The notes: generated by a model from the sequence alone, not told the origin. A DNA stretch of 64,000 bases from Pantoea cypripedii (GCF_011395035.1 NZ_CP024768.1:2455286-2519285); one strand, 5' to 3'. Shown: positions 7,881-17,713, numbered from the stretch's first letter. Program-made: numbers and translations.

Positions 7881-8579
7881 ATGGCGACCTATATCGCCCC
7901 AGGCTGGTACGGGAAATTGCCGACAACCGGTGATTTCCTGCGCCAGCGTCTCAGTGAAAATACCGTGACATCCTGGAGCCATTGGTTTCAACAGGGATTG
8001 CTGCACTGGCATCCGCAAAATGATGCCAGCACCCAGCTTTTTCTCGCCGCACCGGTGTGGAATTTTGTGTTGCCGATTTCACCGCTGCGCCAGCAGGTAC
8101 AAATGGGTTGCCTGCTGCCGTCGTGCGATCGTGTCGGTCGCGCCTGGCCGTTGCTGGCGCTGCATCATTTTCCACTCAGCCAGTGGCATCCTGCACAGCT
8201 GGCCATTTCCGGCGAGTGGTTTCAGGAACTGGGCGCCACCTTGTTGCATGCCGTGCGTGCCGCGCAAACAGCGGAGCAACTGGAACAGGCAATACTCCAG
8301 GTGTCACCTTTGCTGGTGCCGGAAAAGCGACGCTCTGACATCATGGATGTCATCGGCTTTGACGATTTGCCCAGCACGCTGAGCTGGCGTGAAGTGGCAG
8401 ACCATTTTGATCCCCAGCAGCACATCAGCTACTGGTGGAGTAATCGCAGTGACGGTTTTGCTCACGCCACGCATAAACACAGTGGCCCGCTCACCGCGCA
8501 GCTTTTTTCGTTACTGTTTAACCCGGCGTCTGGTGCGCAGCCGGGACGTAACGGTCTTTATCCGCCCATGTTCGAATAA
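7881..8579 (+). CDS. tagF: TagF/ImpM family type VI post-translational regulator
   Basis: Cytoplasmic protein of 232 residues that in Pseudomonas and Serratia restrains type VI firing independently of, or together with, the kinase/phosphatase pathway. The start at 7881 (MATYIAPGWYGKLPTTGDFL) has a GAGG site five bases upstream; an in-frame GTG at 7860 would overlap tssM and lacks one. The family hallmark GKLPTTGDFLRQRL lies at residues 11-24, and LPISPLRQQVQMGCLLPSCD and GRAWPLLALHHFP follow as expected for the family (PF09867 type). It lies between tssM and the FHA gene; in many clusters TagF is fused or adjacent to PppA/Fha genes, consistent with its placement here. Confidence 0.88.
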   Translation: MATYIAPGWYGKLPTTGDFLRQRLSENTVTSWSHWFQQGLLHWHPQNDASTQLFLAAPVWNFVLPISPLRQQVQMGCLLPSCDRVGRAWPLLALHHFPLSQWHPAQLAISGEWFQELGATLLHAVRAAQTAEQLEQAILQVSPLLVPEKRRSDIMDVIGFDDLPSTLSWREVADHFDPQQHISYWWSNRSDGFAHATHKHSGPLTAQLFSLLFNPASGAQPGRNGLYPPMFE

Positions 8580-8615
8580 GATCGCGACGTTTGCCCTCTG
8601 AAAACGGGAAGACTC

Positions 8616-9746
8616 ATGGAATTTACCATTGTGCAGTGCAATACGGATGTGCCGGCAAAAACGGTGGCGTTCAAGCCCCCGGGCGGCACCATCGGCCGCA
8701 GCCAGGATAATGATCTGGTGTTGCCGGATGAATCGCGGGCCATTTCGCGCCTGCAGGCACTGGTACACCTGTCACCAGAAGGCGAATGCCGCCTGACCAA
8801 TCAGGGGAGCGTCACCTCAGTGGTGTTGAATGGTGCAGCGTTGCCCCGTGGCGTTCAGGCGGTTTTGCAGCATGGCGACACACTGAAGATTGGCGATTAT
8901 GGCCTTGAGGTCCGCGATCCGGTGCGTGCAACCACGCAAAAAGATGATCCGCTGGCATTTTTTGCCGCCAGTGAAGGCGACCCCCTTGGCCTGCTGGATG
9001 GCCTGCCTGGTGCCATTGAAGAGGTTCTCTTTGAACCGGTCGCAACACGCTCTGAACGCCATAACGATGCCCGCCTGGGTATCGATCCGCAGAGCGATTC
9101 CTCCGCCCTGCCCGCCATTATGTCCGGCAGCGACCAGGATAAACTGATTGCGGCTTTGCTGGAGGGAATGGGGCTGAATAACGGCCATCAGACGCCGATC
9201 AATGAAGAGCAAATGCGGGTCACTGGCCGAATGCTGAGTCTGTTCTCGCAGGGAACGGTTGCGCTGCTCTCCTCGCGCTCGATTCTCAAACGCGGTGTCA
9301 AAGCTGACATGACGATGATCCTCAATGAGGCCAATAACCCGTTCAAGATTCTGCCCTCCGGTAAAACGGTGTTGATGCAGATGTACCAGAGCCAGATGCC
9401 AGGCTTTATGCCGCCGGAAACAGCAGTACGCGATGCGCTGGTGGATTTACAGGCACATCAGTTAGGAATGATCGCCGGCATTCGCGCCATTATTGCGGCG
9501 ATGCTGCAATCCTTTAATCCGCAGCGGCTGGAAGAGCAGGCACGACGCGACGGTGCCATGCCGAAAATGCCGTTCTCCAACACCCGTAAAGCCGCCCTGT
9601 GGGATCATTTTTCCCGTCATTATCAGCGCACCGCCGGTGAAATTGAAGATGACTTCCACACCCTGTTCGGCGAAGCCTTTCTTCATGCCTACGATATGGA
9701 AGTCAATCAATACAAAGACTCCCAAACGCGGACCGAAGACGCATGA
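8616..9746 (+). CDS. tagH: FHA-domain type VI scaffold protein TagH (Fha)
   Basis: Phosphothreonine-reading protein of 376 residues. The N-terminal 100 residues form a forkhead-associated domain: GGTIGRSQDNDLVLPD with the invariant Gly-Arg, then the Ser-Arg of AISRLQALV and the NGA turn (VVLNGAALPRG). The C-terminal 200 residues (LIAALLEGMGLNNGHQ ... MRVTGRMLSLFSQGTV ... FSRHYQRTAGEIEDDFHTLF) match the T6SS-specific Fha C-terminal domain. In Pseudomonas the equivalent Fha1 is phosphorylated by PpkA and dephosphorylated by PppA to switch secretion on and off, and both enzymes are encoded immediately downstream. The stop overlaps the phosphatase start (ATGA). Confidence 0.9.
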   Translation: MEFTIVQCNTDVPAKTVAFKPPGGTIGRSQDNDLVLPDESRAISRLQALVHLSPEGECRLTNQGSVTSVVLNGAALPRGVQAVLQHGDTLKIGDYGLEVRDPVRATTQKDDPLAFFAASEGDPLGLLDGLPGAIEEVLFEPVATRSERHNDARLGIDPQSDSSALPAIMSGSDQDKLIAALLEGMGLNNGHQTPINEEQMRVTGRMLSLFSQGTVALLSSRSILKRGVKADMTMILNEANNPFKILPSGKTVLMQMYQSQMPGFMPPETAVRDALVDLQAHQLGMIAGIRAIIAAMLQSFNPQRLEEQARRDGAMPKMPFSNTRKAALWDHFSRHYQRTAGEIEDDFHTLFGEAFLHAYDMEVNQYKDSQTRTEDA

Positions 9747-10519
9747 AGATGATGTTTGCCAGTCGCTGCCAGCAGGGTATGCGCGATGAAAATCAGGATC
9801 GCACCGGCGCGAAACTTGACGAGCATAAAGCCTGTTTTCTGGTATGTGATGGCGTCGCGGGACTCCCCGGTGGTGACATGGCTGCACAGCTGGTACGTGA
9901 CACGCTGCTGGGTGCATTGCAGGACAACGATGACTTCACACCGGAAGTCACCTGCGAAGCGGTGAAACTTTGCCAGCGCGTGCTGCTGGAAGCGCAGGGA
10001 ATGAATCCTAATTTTTCCCGCATGAGTACCACCCTTGCCGCCTTGTTTATTGACCGGGAAAAACAATGCGCATGGTGGGCGCACGCAGGTGACAGCCGGG
10101 TTTATCACTTCCGCCACGGTGCGCTGCACCAGGTCACTCGCGACCACAGTCTGGCCCAGCAGTTGCGCGAAGCCGGCTATGAAAATACCGGCATTAACAG
10201 TAATTTACTCTATAATGCGCTCGGCACTGAACCGGTACGACCGGTCACGTTTAGCGATGTGATTGCACTGGAGGATGGCGACGCATTTCTTGTCTGCACC
10301 GACGGATTTTGGCTCAACCTGACCACTGAAGAAATGGAACAGGCACTGCGCATGGTGAATGTCTGCGAAGAGTGGCTGGCATTGATGGAACAAGCGGTTA
10401 ACCGCAGCGTAAAAAGCGACAATCTGAGTGCTCTGGCGATTTGGGTTGGCGAGCCACAGGAAGCAACGCTGCTTTATTCCCAGGCTGATGCGGCACGTTT
10501 TCTGCCGTCACGTTATTGA
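9743..10519 (+). CDS. pppA: PP2C-family Ser/Thr phosphatase of the type VI pathway
   Basis: Metal-dependent protein phosphatase, 258 residues, expected to oppose the downstream kinase by removing phosphate from the FHA protein. Motifs of the PPM/Stp1 type are in order: RDENQDR near residue 14-20, FLVCDGVAGLPGG (metal-binding Asp), STTLAALFID, WWAHAGDSRVYHFRHG with the conserved GDSR, TRDHSLAQQL, and FLVCTDGFW near the end. It overlaps tagH by four bases, so translation is probably coupled. No membrane segment or signal peptide is visible, so it acts in the cytoplasm. Confidence 0.92.
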   Translation: MKMMFASRCQQGMRDENQDRTGAKLDEHKACFLVCDGVAGLPGGDMAAQLVRDTLLGALQDNDDFTPEVTCEAVKLCQRVLLEAQGMNPNFSRMSTTLAALFIDREKQCAWWAHAGDSRVYHFRHGALHQVTRDHSLAQQLREAGYENTGINSNLLYNALGTEPVRPVTFSDVIALEDGDAFLVCTDGFWLNLTTEEMEQALRMVNVCEEWLALMEQAVNRSVKSDNLSALAIWVGEPQEATLLYSQADAARFLPSRY

Positions 10520-10532
10520 TCCAAGGATTCAT

Positions 10533-11483
10533 ATGAAATTGTGGTTGCCAGGCTTAATGACCTTGCTGCTGGCGCTGAATGCGCAGGCAGAAGATTATCG
10601 GGTGGTGTACTCGCCAAGCCTCTCACTGGAAGTGTATATCGATGACGTAGCCAGTAATGCGCCAAATGACTGGTGTAAAGAGACGCTGCCGCTGCGCATT
10701 GTTTCGGGTAAAAGCACCGATTCCAGCGTACTCACCAGCTTCCTGCCGCGGGTAGGAACGTTATTAGCCAATCAGTGTGGCACGCTTGATGTCATTCCGT
10801 GGCAAATGACCGATAAACAAGGCAGCGTACTGGCCAACGGCAGTGCCACCAAATTGCAGAACTGGCGACCGATTGTGCTGAATGACGCCACAGCCAGTGC
10901 CAGCAATGATAATGCCGCACCACTTGATTTATCGCGCCCTGCGGACAGCACGCCATTGCAGCAATTTGCACTGCCCGGTGGCTGCCATTTCCGTACCTCA
11001 TGGGATGAGAAAGGGGAATCGTTATTTGTCCCCGAGAGTAGCCAACAGCACTGCTCCAGTGAAGGCTGGCTGGAAGGTGCCAGCGAATTGACGCTAATGA
11101 GCGCCGGGCAGACCAGCAAGCAGCCGGTGAATTTTTATCAGGGTTATCCCATCGCCGATCTCAACCTGGGCACAACCGCCTTGCAGGTGGTGGCAGTGAA
11201 TAACCAGCGCATGATCGTGGCGCGTCCTGATGCCAATGACAGTTGGCTGGTGTTGCCGTTTGATGCACAACAGCACCTTTGGCGTTTTACCGGTACTTTA
11301 CTGATCAAAATGGATAAGACCGCTGGACAGGATAGCGATGCCGTTAAGAAGCGGGTTGATACCTTACGTGGCGTCTGGACGCCACAGTTTATGCCACAGC
11401 AAAAAGTGACTGTGTTACTGATTGACACCCTGCACGCGGATCTCGCCGATCCGGCGATTGGTGCCTGGCGTAACATTAATTAA
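10533..11483 (+). CDS. Exported protein of unknown function between PppA and PpkA genes
   Basis: Probable periplasmic protein of 316 residues. The start at 10533 follows AAGGA and gives a clear signal peptide (MKLWLPGLMTLLLALNAQA, cut before EDYRV). The mature protein has six cysteines spread as pairs in three places (about residues 48 and 88; 150 and 171), which could form disulfides. The C-terminal part (VDTLRGVWTPQFMPQQKVTV LLIDTLHADLADP, two adjoining segments) is well ordered in appearance. I recognise no catalytic motif. It sits in frame order inside the type VI related operon, 13 bp after pppA and 65 bp before ppkA, so a role as sensor or partner of the kinase's periplasmic domain is a reasonable guess only. 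Confidence 0.65.
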   Translation: MKLWLPGLMTLLLALNAQAEDYRVVYSPSLSLEVYIDDVASNAPNDWCKETLPLRIVSGKSTDSSVLTSFLPRVGTLLANQCGTLDVIPWQMTDKQGSVLANGSATKLQNWRPIVLNDATASASNDNAAPLDLSRPADSTPLQQFALPGGCHFRTSWDEKGESLFVPESSQQHCSSEGWLEGASELTLMSAGQTSKQPVNFYQGYPIADLNLGTTALQVVAVNNQRMIVARPDANDSWLVLPFDAQQHLWRFTGTLLIKMDKTAGQDSDAVKKRVDTLRGVWTPQFMPQQKVTVLLIDTLHADLADPAIGAWRNIN

Positions 11484-11548
11484 TTAGCGGTCGTTGCCCA
11501 TGTCATCGTGATGGCCGGGCGCTACAGGACGTGTTCAGAGAGTTCACT

Positions 11549-12961
11549 ATGTCGGCAAACGATAATCAGAAAGTACCCAACGCCCTGCCTGCGGGTTACC
11601 GGTTCAATGAGTTTGAGATCAAGGATGTGATAGGCGGCGGAGGTTTCGGCATTGTTTACCGTGCCTGGGATCATCAGCTGGAACGCACTATCGCCATCAA
11701 AGAATATATGCCGGTGTCACTGGCTGTTCGTGCTGCTGATCTGTCGCTGGAGCTGCGCGGCGAACGTTTTCAGAAGCTGTTTAACGCCGGTCGCAACAGC
11801 TTTATTCAGGAAGCACGTCTGCTGGCGCGCTTTAATCATCCTGGCCTGCTGCATGTTTTGCGTTTCTGGGAAGAGAACGGCACCGCCTATATGGGCACGC
11901 TCTACTACAGCGGCATGACGCTGAAAGAGTGGCAGCTGACCAGCCCGGAGAGCGTCAACGAAGACTGGATTCGTCGCCTGCTACCGCCGCTGTTTGGCGC
12001 CATCAATACCATTCATCAGGCAGGTTACCTGCATCGCGATATCTCACTGGATAATATCCAGATTCAGGAAAACCAGCTGCCAGTATTGCTGGATTTCGGC
12101 TCCGCGCGCAAAGAGATTGGCAACCTGTCCGATGAAACCGAGATTATGTTGAAGCCCGGTTTTGCCCCCATTGAACAATACAGCGAAGAAGGTGAAGGCG
12201 AACAGGGACCCTGGACCGATATCTACGCGCTGGGCGCCGTGCTGCATAATCTGATTACCGGCTATGCGCCACCGGTTTCTGTGGTGCGCTGTATTGAAGA
12301 CAATTATCAGCCGCTGGTAGAACGCAAACCGGCGGGTTACTCACTGCCGCTACTGCATGCCATCGACTGCGCACTGGCGATGAAACCGACCGACCGCCCA
12401 CAAACCATTGATGCGTTCGCCAGTTTGATCGACTTACCGGTGAGCGATGTCGAAGCCCTGGTGACACGTTATACCAGCGTCAGTGAAACGCCAGCGGAAC
12501 CTGAGCCGACGATCATCATTCCGGAACCCCAGATCATGGGGGTTAACCATGCGGCGGCGACCATCGAACCGGTCACACCCCGCAACGTCCGACGTTTATC
12601 TCCCGGCCTGCTGGCTGTCGCTGCGGTTGCGGTGCTGGCGGTGATTGTCGCCGTGTGGAAAGTGAATCATCGCGAAGTGGCCGTGCCGTTAGCGAACTCT
12701 GGTACCCCTGCGGCCGCAGAAGCCAGTAAAACGGTCAGCGGTGCGCCCGCGCTGGCAACCCTCTATCTGCGTTTACAGAGCGGCGAGAACATCGTACTGA
12801 ATGGAAAAGCGCAGAACGTGAAACCAGCCAGCAACGGGTTTGCCACGCTCAGTCTGGCGGCAGGCCAGTATCATCTTGAAGTGCATAATGGCAGCCAGGT
12901 TCACAGCCAGACGCTGACCATTGATAAACCCGGCACCTGGCTGATTAATACCGGTAATTAA
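11549..12961 (+). CDS. ppkA: PpkA-type membrane Ser/Thr protein kinase
   Basis: Transmembrane protein kinase of 470 residues that probably phosphorylates the FHA protein. Start at 11549 (MSANDNQKVPN). The kinase domain (about 20-300) has the glycine loop GGGGFGIVYRA, the lysine in AIKEYMP, the catalytic loop HRDISLDN near 162-169, DFGSARKE near 182, and GFAPIEQY in place of APE. It therefore looks active. A membrane helix (LLAVAAVAVLAVIVAVW, about 353-370) leads to a periplasmic region ending in a small beta domain (ATLYLRLQSGENIVLNGKAQ ... SLAAGQYHLEVHNGSQ) resembling PEGA repeats. This topology suggests sensing outside and phosphorylating inside. The stop codon overlaps that of the convergent chaC by a few bases. 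Confidence 0.9.
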   Translation: MSANDNQKVPNALPAGYRFNEFEIKDVIGGGGFGIVYRAWDHQLERTIAIKEYMPVSLAVRAADLSLELRGERFQKLFNAGRNSFIQEARLLARFNHPGLLHVLRFWEENGTAYMGTLYYSGMTLKEWQLTSPESVNEDWIRRLLPPLFGAINTIHQAGYLHRDISLDNIQIQENQLPVLLDFGSARKEIGNLSDETEIMLKPGFAPIEQYSEEGEGEQGPWTDIYALGAVLHNLITGYAPPVSVVRCIEDNYQPLVERKPAGYSLPLLHAIDCALAMKPTDRPQTIDAFASLIDLPVSDVEALVTRYTSVSETPAEPEPTIIIPEPQIMGVNHAAATIEPVTPRNVRRLSPGLLAVAAVAVLAVIVAVWKVNHREVAVPLANSGTPAAAEASKTVSGAPALATLYLRLQSGENIVLNGKAQNVKPASNGFATLSLAAGQYHLEVHNGSQVHSQTLTIDKPGTWLINTGN

Positions 12962-13635
12962 GAGGACAAGCGCGCTGTCCGTAATTGCAGCGCCCTGACC
13001 TGGCTGGCAAGCACCGTTAATCCTTCTTCCTGCATACCGCGTTTTGCCAGTTCCTGCTCCAGCGCAAAAAGATATTGCGCGTTGGTGCCCAGCGGGCCGC
13101 TGGCCTGGGCAATTAACGGGGCGATAGTCCCCGGACAGGAATCCGCTTCGAACAGCGGGTGGCGCGGGTCCATAATAAACACCAATGCGGATACGCTACG
13201 GCCATCGTCCAGCTTCAGCTCGCACCAGGTGGGAAGATAGCATCCGGTGATCATTTCACGCTTCCACAGCAACTCCAGTTCCTCGTGCAGACGCGCTTCC
13301 GGCAGACGAAATGCCAGGCCACTGGTGGTGCCGCCCTCTTTCAGCGCCAGCATGCGCCCAGGATGCGACGCCGTACCACGTCCGGCAGTCAGCCGCAGAC
13401 AGAAAGCACGATGCCAGCCATCAAGATGACCAGACGCCACTTCTTCCGCCTCAAAGACCGGGTTCCACATCAGCGAGCCATAGCCGAAAATCCACACCGG
13501 ACTTTGGTCAGGCCGACAGGCCAGCGTAGCGGCGAGAGAAGCGGCGCGTTGCTCACAGCTCCACAGCAGCGTGTCATCGATATCGCCGAATGATGTTTTA
13601 CAATCCGCTTTTAATAAGAATTCCCGGGTTAGCAA
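12958..13635 (-). CDS. chaC: Glutathione-specific gamma-glutamylcyclotransferase ChaC
   Basis: Cytoplasmic enzyme that degrades glutathione to 5-oxoproline and Cys-Gly. The family hallmark VWIFGYGSLMWNP (the YGSL phosphate-loop-like motif) lies near residues 47-59, and the catalytic Glu is expected in the central LHEELELLWKREM region. I chose the TTG at 13635: it has a perfect GAGGAGG site five bases upstream and gives an N-terminus (MLTREFLLKADCKTSFG) that aligns with E. coli ChaC (MITRDFLMNADCKTAFG). The ATG at 13695 adds 20 residues without homology. It lies near chaB and chaA, as in E. coli, but on the strand opposite to chaA. Confidence 0.9.
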   Translation of the reverse strand: MLTREFLLKADCKTSFGDIDDTLLWSCEQRAASLAATLACRPDQSPVWIFGYGSLMWNPVFEAEEVASGHLDGWHRAFCLRLTAGRGTASHPGRMLALKEGGTTSGLAFRLPEARLHEELELLWKREMITGCYLPTWCELKLDDGRSVSALVFIMDPRHPLFEADSCPGTIAPLIAQASGPLGTNAQYLFALEQELAKRGMQEEGLTVLASQVRALQLRTARLSS

Positions 13636-13883
13636 TGCGACCTCCTCAACTCCCCTGACATCCTGTCGATTTGGCTCCTCTGAAACGGTTTTCATGACCT
13701 GTGGCTAGCACAAAGCTGCCTGATAAGAAGACATTAATGCATTTGTCACAATTTATTCAAGGTTGATGCCGATCACAAAGGGTAAATTGCCTGTAAATAG
13801 CATCGGCTGCCTGGCATGATACTTGAGTTGAGAAGTGTGAACGGGTTAAGAAGTGTGAAGCGGGCCGCAAAGGCCCGCATAGG

Positions 13884-14114
13884 TTAGTGTTTGGGATGCC
13901 ACTTATTGTCGTCGCCTTTCTGGTAATCTTTTTTCACTGCTGCCCAGGCGACCTTATGTGCCACTTTCTCACGCGAATCATCGCCGCGCCGATCATCTTC
14001 ATCCTTGTACTCTTCCCAGGCGCTATTAAACGCTTTCTGATAGATGGTCTGGGCGTGCGCTGGCAGCACGTGGCGGACGCTGTCAGGCAGTTGACGTGTT
14101 GATGAATAAGGCAT
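13884..14114 (-). CDS. chaB: ChaB family protein (putative cation transport regulator)
   Basis: Small acidic-basic protein of 76 residues. The sequence MPYSSTRQLPDSVRHVLPAH with AQTIYQKAFNSAWEEYKD, DDSREKVAHKVAWAAVKKDY and the ending HPKH is an unmistakable ChaB pattern. E. coli ChaB was linked to control of the ChaA antiporter, which is encoded 370 bp away on the opposite strand. A hairpin GCGGGCC / GGCCCGC lies just past the stop at 13860-13880, without a T run. Confidence 0.95.
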   Translation of the reverse strand: MPYSSTRQLPDSVRHVLPAHAQTIYQKAFNSAWEEYKDEDDRRGDDSREKVAHKVAWAAVKKDYQKGDDNKWHPKH

Positions 14115-14482
14115 AGTTCCTCCCCTGCGAACATACCTTATAAGTCTGGAACAGATAAATAAAAACGCAAACAGTCACTTTCTATAGTTAAATAACAAAA
14201 TACGGTTATAACATCAATTTTAAGCCGTAAACTACAAAATAAATAACCTTAATCATCGAAATAAGTTCCATAATCTAACCATTAACATCATGAAAATTGG
14301 ATAGTGACCAGAGATAACCTTGCTTTTTGTCCGTGTTGATATAAATTTTACAAAAAGTAAAAACGCGTAAAGATACAACACCAGAGAGGCTGAAAAGTTA
14401 CACTGCGCATCGCGATAAAACCACGTATATTTATCAGGCACTGACTGCCTGATTTTGTTCTTTTTTCCGGAGAGGATGGTGA
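14115..14482. other. A+T-rich divergent promoter region of chaB and chaA
   Basis: The 368 bp between chaB and chaA are strongly A+T rich (for example 14150-14290) and contain no convincing coding frame; 79- and 107-codon minus-strand frames here lack ribosome-binding sites and overlap chaA. The stretch must hold both promoters. I see no operator I can name. Confidence 0.5.
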
Positions 14483-15574
14483 ATGGCTGCACATGAGAAA
14501 ACCCGACATTCTGAGTATTCCCTGATTTTCCCGATTGTCGCCCTGGCAGTATTGAGCTTTTTTGGCGGGCAAACCAACCTGCTGAGCGTGGTTGGCATTA
14601 ACCTGCTGGCGCTGGTCGCTATTCTCAGCAGTGCGTTTAGTGTGGTACGCCATGCTGATGTGCTGGCACACCGACTGGGCGAGCCTTATGGCTCACTGAT
14701 CCTCAGCTTGTCGGTGGTGATTCTGGAGGTCAGCCTGATCTCAGCGCTGATGGCCACCGGCGATGCCGCGCCCGCACTGATGCGCGATACGCTTTATTCC
14801 ATCATTATGATTGTTACCGCAGGCCTGGTTGGCTTTGCGCTGCTGCTCGGCGGGCGGAAATTCGCTACCCAGTACGTCAATCTGGTTGGCGTTAAGCAGT
14901 ATCTGATCGCCATTTTTCCGCTGGCGATGCTGGTGCTGGTGTTCCCCAATGCGTTACCCGGTGGCAATTTCTCCACCGCCCAGGCGTTGCTGATAGCGGC
15001 GATTTCCGCGGCGATGTACGGTGTTTTTCTGTTAATCCAGACGAAAACACACCAGAACTTGTTTGTTTATGAGCACGAAGATGAGAGCGATGATGGCGAC
15101 CCGCATCATGGCAAGCCGTCGGCGCACAGCTCTGTCTGGCATACCGCCTGGCTGATTGTGCATCTGATTGCGGTGATCAGCGTGACCAAAATGAACGCCA
15201 ACACGCTGGAACATCTGCTGACAGAATTGAATGCGCCCGAGCAGTTCACCGGCTTCCTGGTGGCATTACTGATTCTGTCGCCTGAAGGACTTGGAGCGAT
15301 TAAAGCGGTGCTGATGAACCAGGTGCAGCGTGCCATGAACCTGTTTTTCGGTTCCGTGCTGGCGACGATTTCACTGACGGTGCCAGCGGTGACCATTATC
15401 GCTACGCTTACGGGTCAGCAGCTGGTATTCGGTCTGGAGCCGCCGCATATGGTGGTGATGAGCGCCGTATTGATTCTGTGCCATATTTCGTTTTCCACCG
15501 GGCGTACCAATGTACTTAACGGGGCGGCTCATCTCGCCCTGTTTATCGGGTATTTGATGACGATTATGTTGTAA
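14483..15574 (+). CDS. chaA: Sodium/potassium/calcium-proton antiporter ChaA
   Basis: Inner-membrane cation/proton exchanger of the CaCA superfamily, 363 residues, with about eleven hydrophobic segments. The first alpha repeat is visible around LILSLSVVILEVSLISALMA and the second around LILSPEGLGAIKAVLMNQ, each with the conserved acidic residue. An acidic-histidine cytoplasmic loop (YEHEDESDDGDPHHG) near residue 195-210 divides the two halves, as in E. coli ChaA. The start has an AGAGG site (ccggagaggatggtgaATG). It extrudes Ca, Na or K ions at alkaline pH. Confidence 0.95.
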   Translation: MAAHEKTRHSEYSLIFPIVALAVLSFFGGQTNLLSVVGINLLALVAILSSAFSVVRHADVLAHRLGEPYGSLILSLSVVILEVSLISALMATGDAAPALMRDTLYSIIMIVTAGLVGFALLLGGRKFATQYVNLVGVKQYLIAIFPLAMLVLVFPNALPGGNFSTAQALLIAAISAAMYGVFLLIQTKTHQNLFVYEHEDESDDGDPHHGKPSAHSSVWHTAWLIVHLIAVISVTKMNANTLEHLLTELNAPEQFTGFLVALLILSPEGLGAIKAVLMNQVQRAMNLFFGSVLATISLTVPAVTIIATLTGQQLVFGLEPPHMVVMSAVLILCHISFSTGRTNVLNGAAHLALFIGYLMTIML

Positions 15575-15587
15575 CCGAACGCGCAAT

Positions 15588-15615
15588 AAAAAAGGCGTCT
15601 TACGACGCCTTTTTC
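15588..15615. terminator. Bidirectional terminator between chaA and kdsA
   Basis: AAAAAAGGCGTC and GACGCCTTTTTC form a stem with a run of A on one side and T on the other, so it can end transcription of both convergent genes. Confidence 0.9.
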
Positions 15616-15628
15616 ATCAACCGGCAAA

Positions 15629-16492
<864 letters not shown>

Positions 16493-16508
16493 TTATTCAG
16501 AGGTACGC

Positions 16509-17318
16509 TTAGTGCAGCGTGACCTGTTTTTGTTCAATTGCGTGGATCTGTACTCGGATCATTTCGCTAACCGGGTCTTCCGGACACTGTTCAACGAAGT
16601 AGGTCAGATCGTTCAGCGCGATATGTTCACACTCCAGCTGAGCGTAAATCAAACCACGATCGCGGATTTCGTACGGGTCGTCCGGATCGATTTGCAACAG
16701 TACCTGGCTGACATTCAGCGCCAGCTCCATCTTTTTCTCTTCCATCAGCGCCGCTTTCAGCGTATCGAGCATTTTGCGCATCACACTGACGGTTTTCGCT
16801 TCGTCGAGATCATCCTGATAGAGCTTCGCTGTCGGGCTGATATTGCCTTTCAGCCACACTTCCAGCGTATGGGTATCAAGGGTTTCGCCGTTAAACGGAT
16901 TGATCAGCCACATTTCGCCATCCAGCCAGTCCGCCCGCAGAATCATCTGCGTCGGGAAAATCACCGGCATCAGCGGCAACTCCAGCTCCTCGGCGATATG
17001 CAGCAGGATCACCCCCAGCGACACGGCCGTGCCCTGACGGCTTTTCAGCACCTTATCGATCCATAACGCATCCGATAAATTGTAGACGCCGCTGGCACCA
17101 CCAAATCCCCACTGGCGATAAAACAGGTCCAGCAACTTTTCCAGTTGCAGGTCAGCATCCGCTGCATCGCTAATGTAAACGCGCGCTTCTTCAACTAACG
17201 CAGCCAGCTGAAGCTCAACGGATTGAGCAGAAAAATCTTCGCGGATGGCGCAGGTAGCACCAATAACCGCTTCACTTAACGGTGTTTGACTGTAATCAAG
17301 TTGCTCTGGCGAGGTCAT
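16509..17318 (-). CDS. sirB1: SirB1 family protein (transglutaminase-like plus TPR)
   Basis: Soluble protein of 269 residues. The N-terminal half matches the SirB1 transglutaminase-like region (FYRQWGFGGASGVYNLSDAL, RQGTAVSLGVILLHIAEEL) and the C-terminal 90 residues form tetratricopeptide-like helices (ALNVSQVLLQIDPDDPYEIR DRGLIYAQLE). Biochemical function is not known; the gene is conserved between prmC/sirB2 and kdsA in enterobacteria. It overlaps sirB2 by four bases. Confidence 0.93.
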   Translation of the reverse strand: MTSPEQLDYSQTPLSEAVIGATCAIREDFSAQSVELQLAALVEEARVYISDAADADLQLEKLLDLFYRQWGFGGASGVYNLSDALWIDKVLKSRQGTAVSLGVILLHIAEELELPLMPVIFPTQMILRADWLDGEMWLINPFNGETLDTHTLEVWLKGNISPTAKLYQDDLDEAKTVSVMRKMLDTLKAALMEEKKMELALNVSQVLLQIDPDDPYEIRDRGLIYAQLECEHIALNDLTYFVEQCPEDPVSEMIRVQIHAIEQKQVTLH

Positions 17319-17713
17319 ACTATCCCCAATAACGGCATTTTCGTCATCGCCAGCTTAAACACGACCAGCAACGCCACGATAGCGAGCAGATAAGCAATCC
17401 AGCGGACACTCATCTTGCGTGGGCGACGACTTAATGCCACGGAACCTAAGGCGATGTAGATAATAACCCCTATCAGCTTCTCCGTCAGCCAGCTTCCTTG
17501 TGGTGAGAACGGGTAAAAGTGCGTAATCATGACCAACAGCACGCCACTCAACAGTAAAAAGGTGTCGTTAATGTGCGGCGCAATACGTACCCAGCGGCGG
17601 TTCAGCTGCCCGGAACCGGTACAAAGCCAGTAAAAACGCAGCAAGAACAGGCTAATGGTGATGACCACCGTAAGCAGGTGGAAATGTTTGATCAGTGGAT
17701 ACCAGGTAACCAT
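17315..17713 (-). CDS. sirB2: SirB2 family inner-membrane protein
   Basis: Membrane protein of 132 residues with four predicted helices (about 9-26, 45-63, 76-95 and 103-124). The opening YPLIKHFHLLTVVITISLFL with a conserved His pair, and VRIAPHINDTFLLLSGVLLV, are typical of the SirB family. Function unknown, often invoked as an invasion-gene expression factor in Salmonella. Overlaps sirB1 and follows prmC by 13 bp, so it is part of the same operon. Confidence 0.93.
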   Translation of the reverse strand: MVTWYPLIKHFHLLTVVITISLFLLRFYWLCTGSGQLNRRWVRIAPHINDTFLLLSGVLLVMITHFYPFSPQGSWLTEKLIGVIIYIALGSVALSRRPRKMSVRWIAYLLAIVALLVVFKLAMTKMPLLGIV

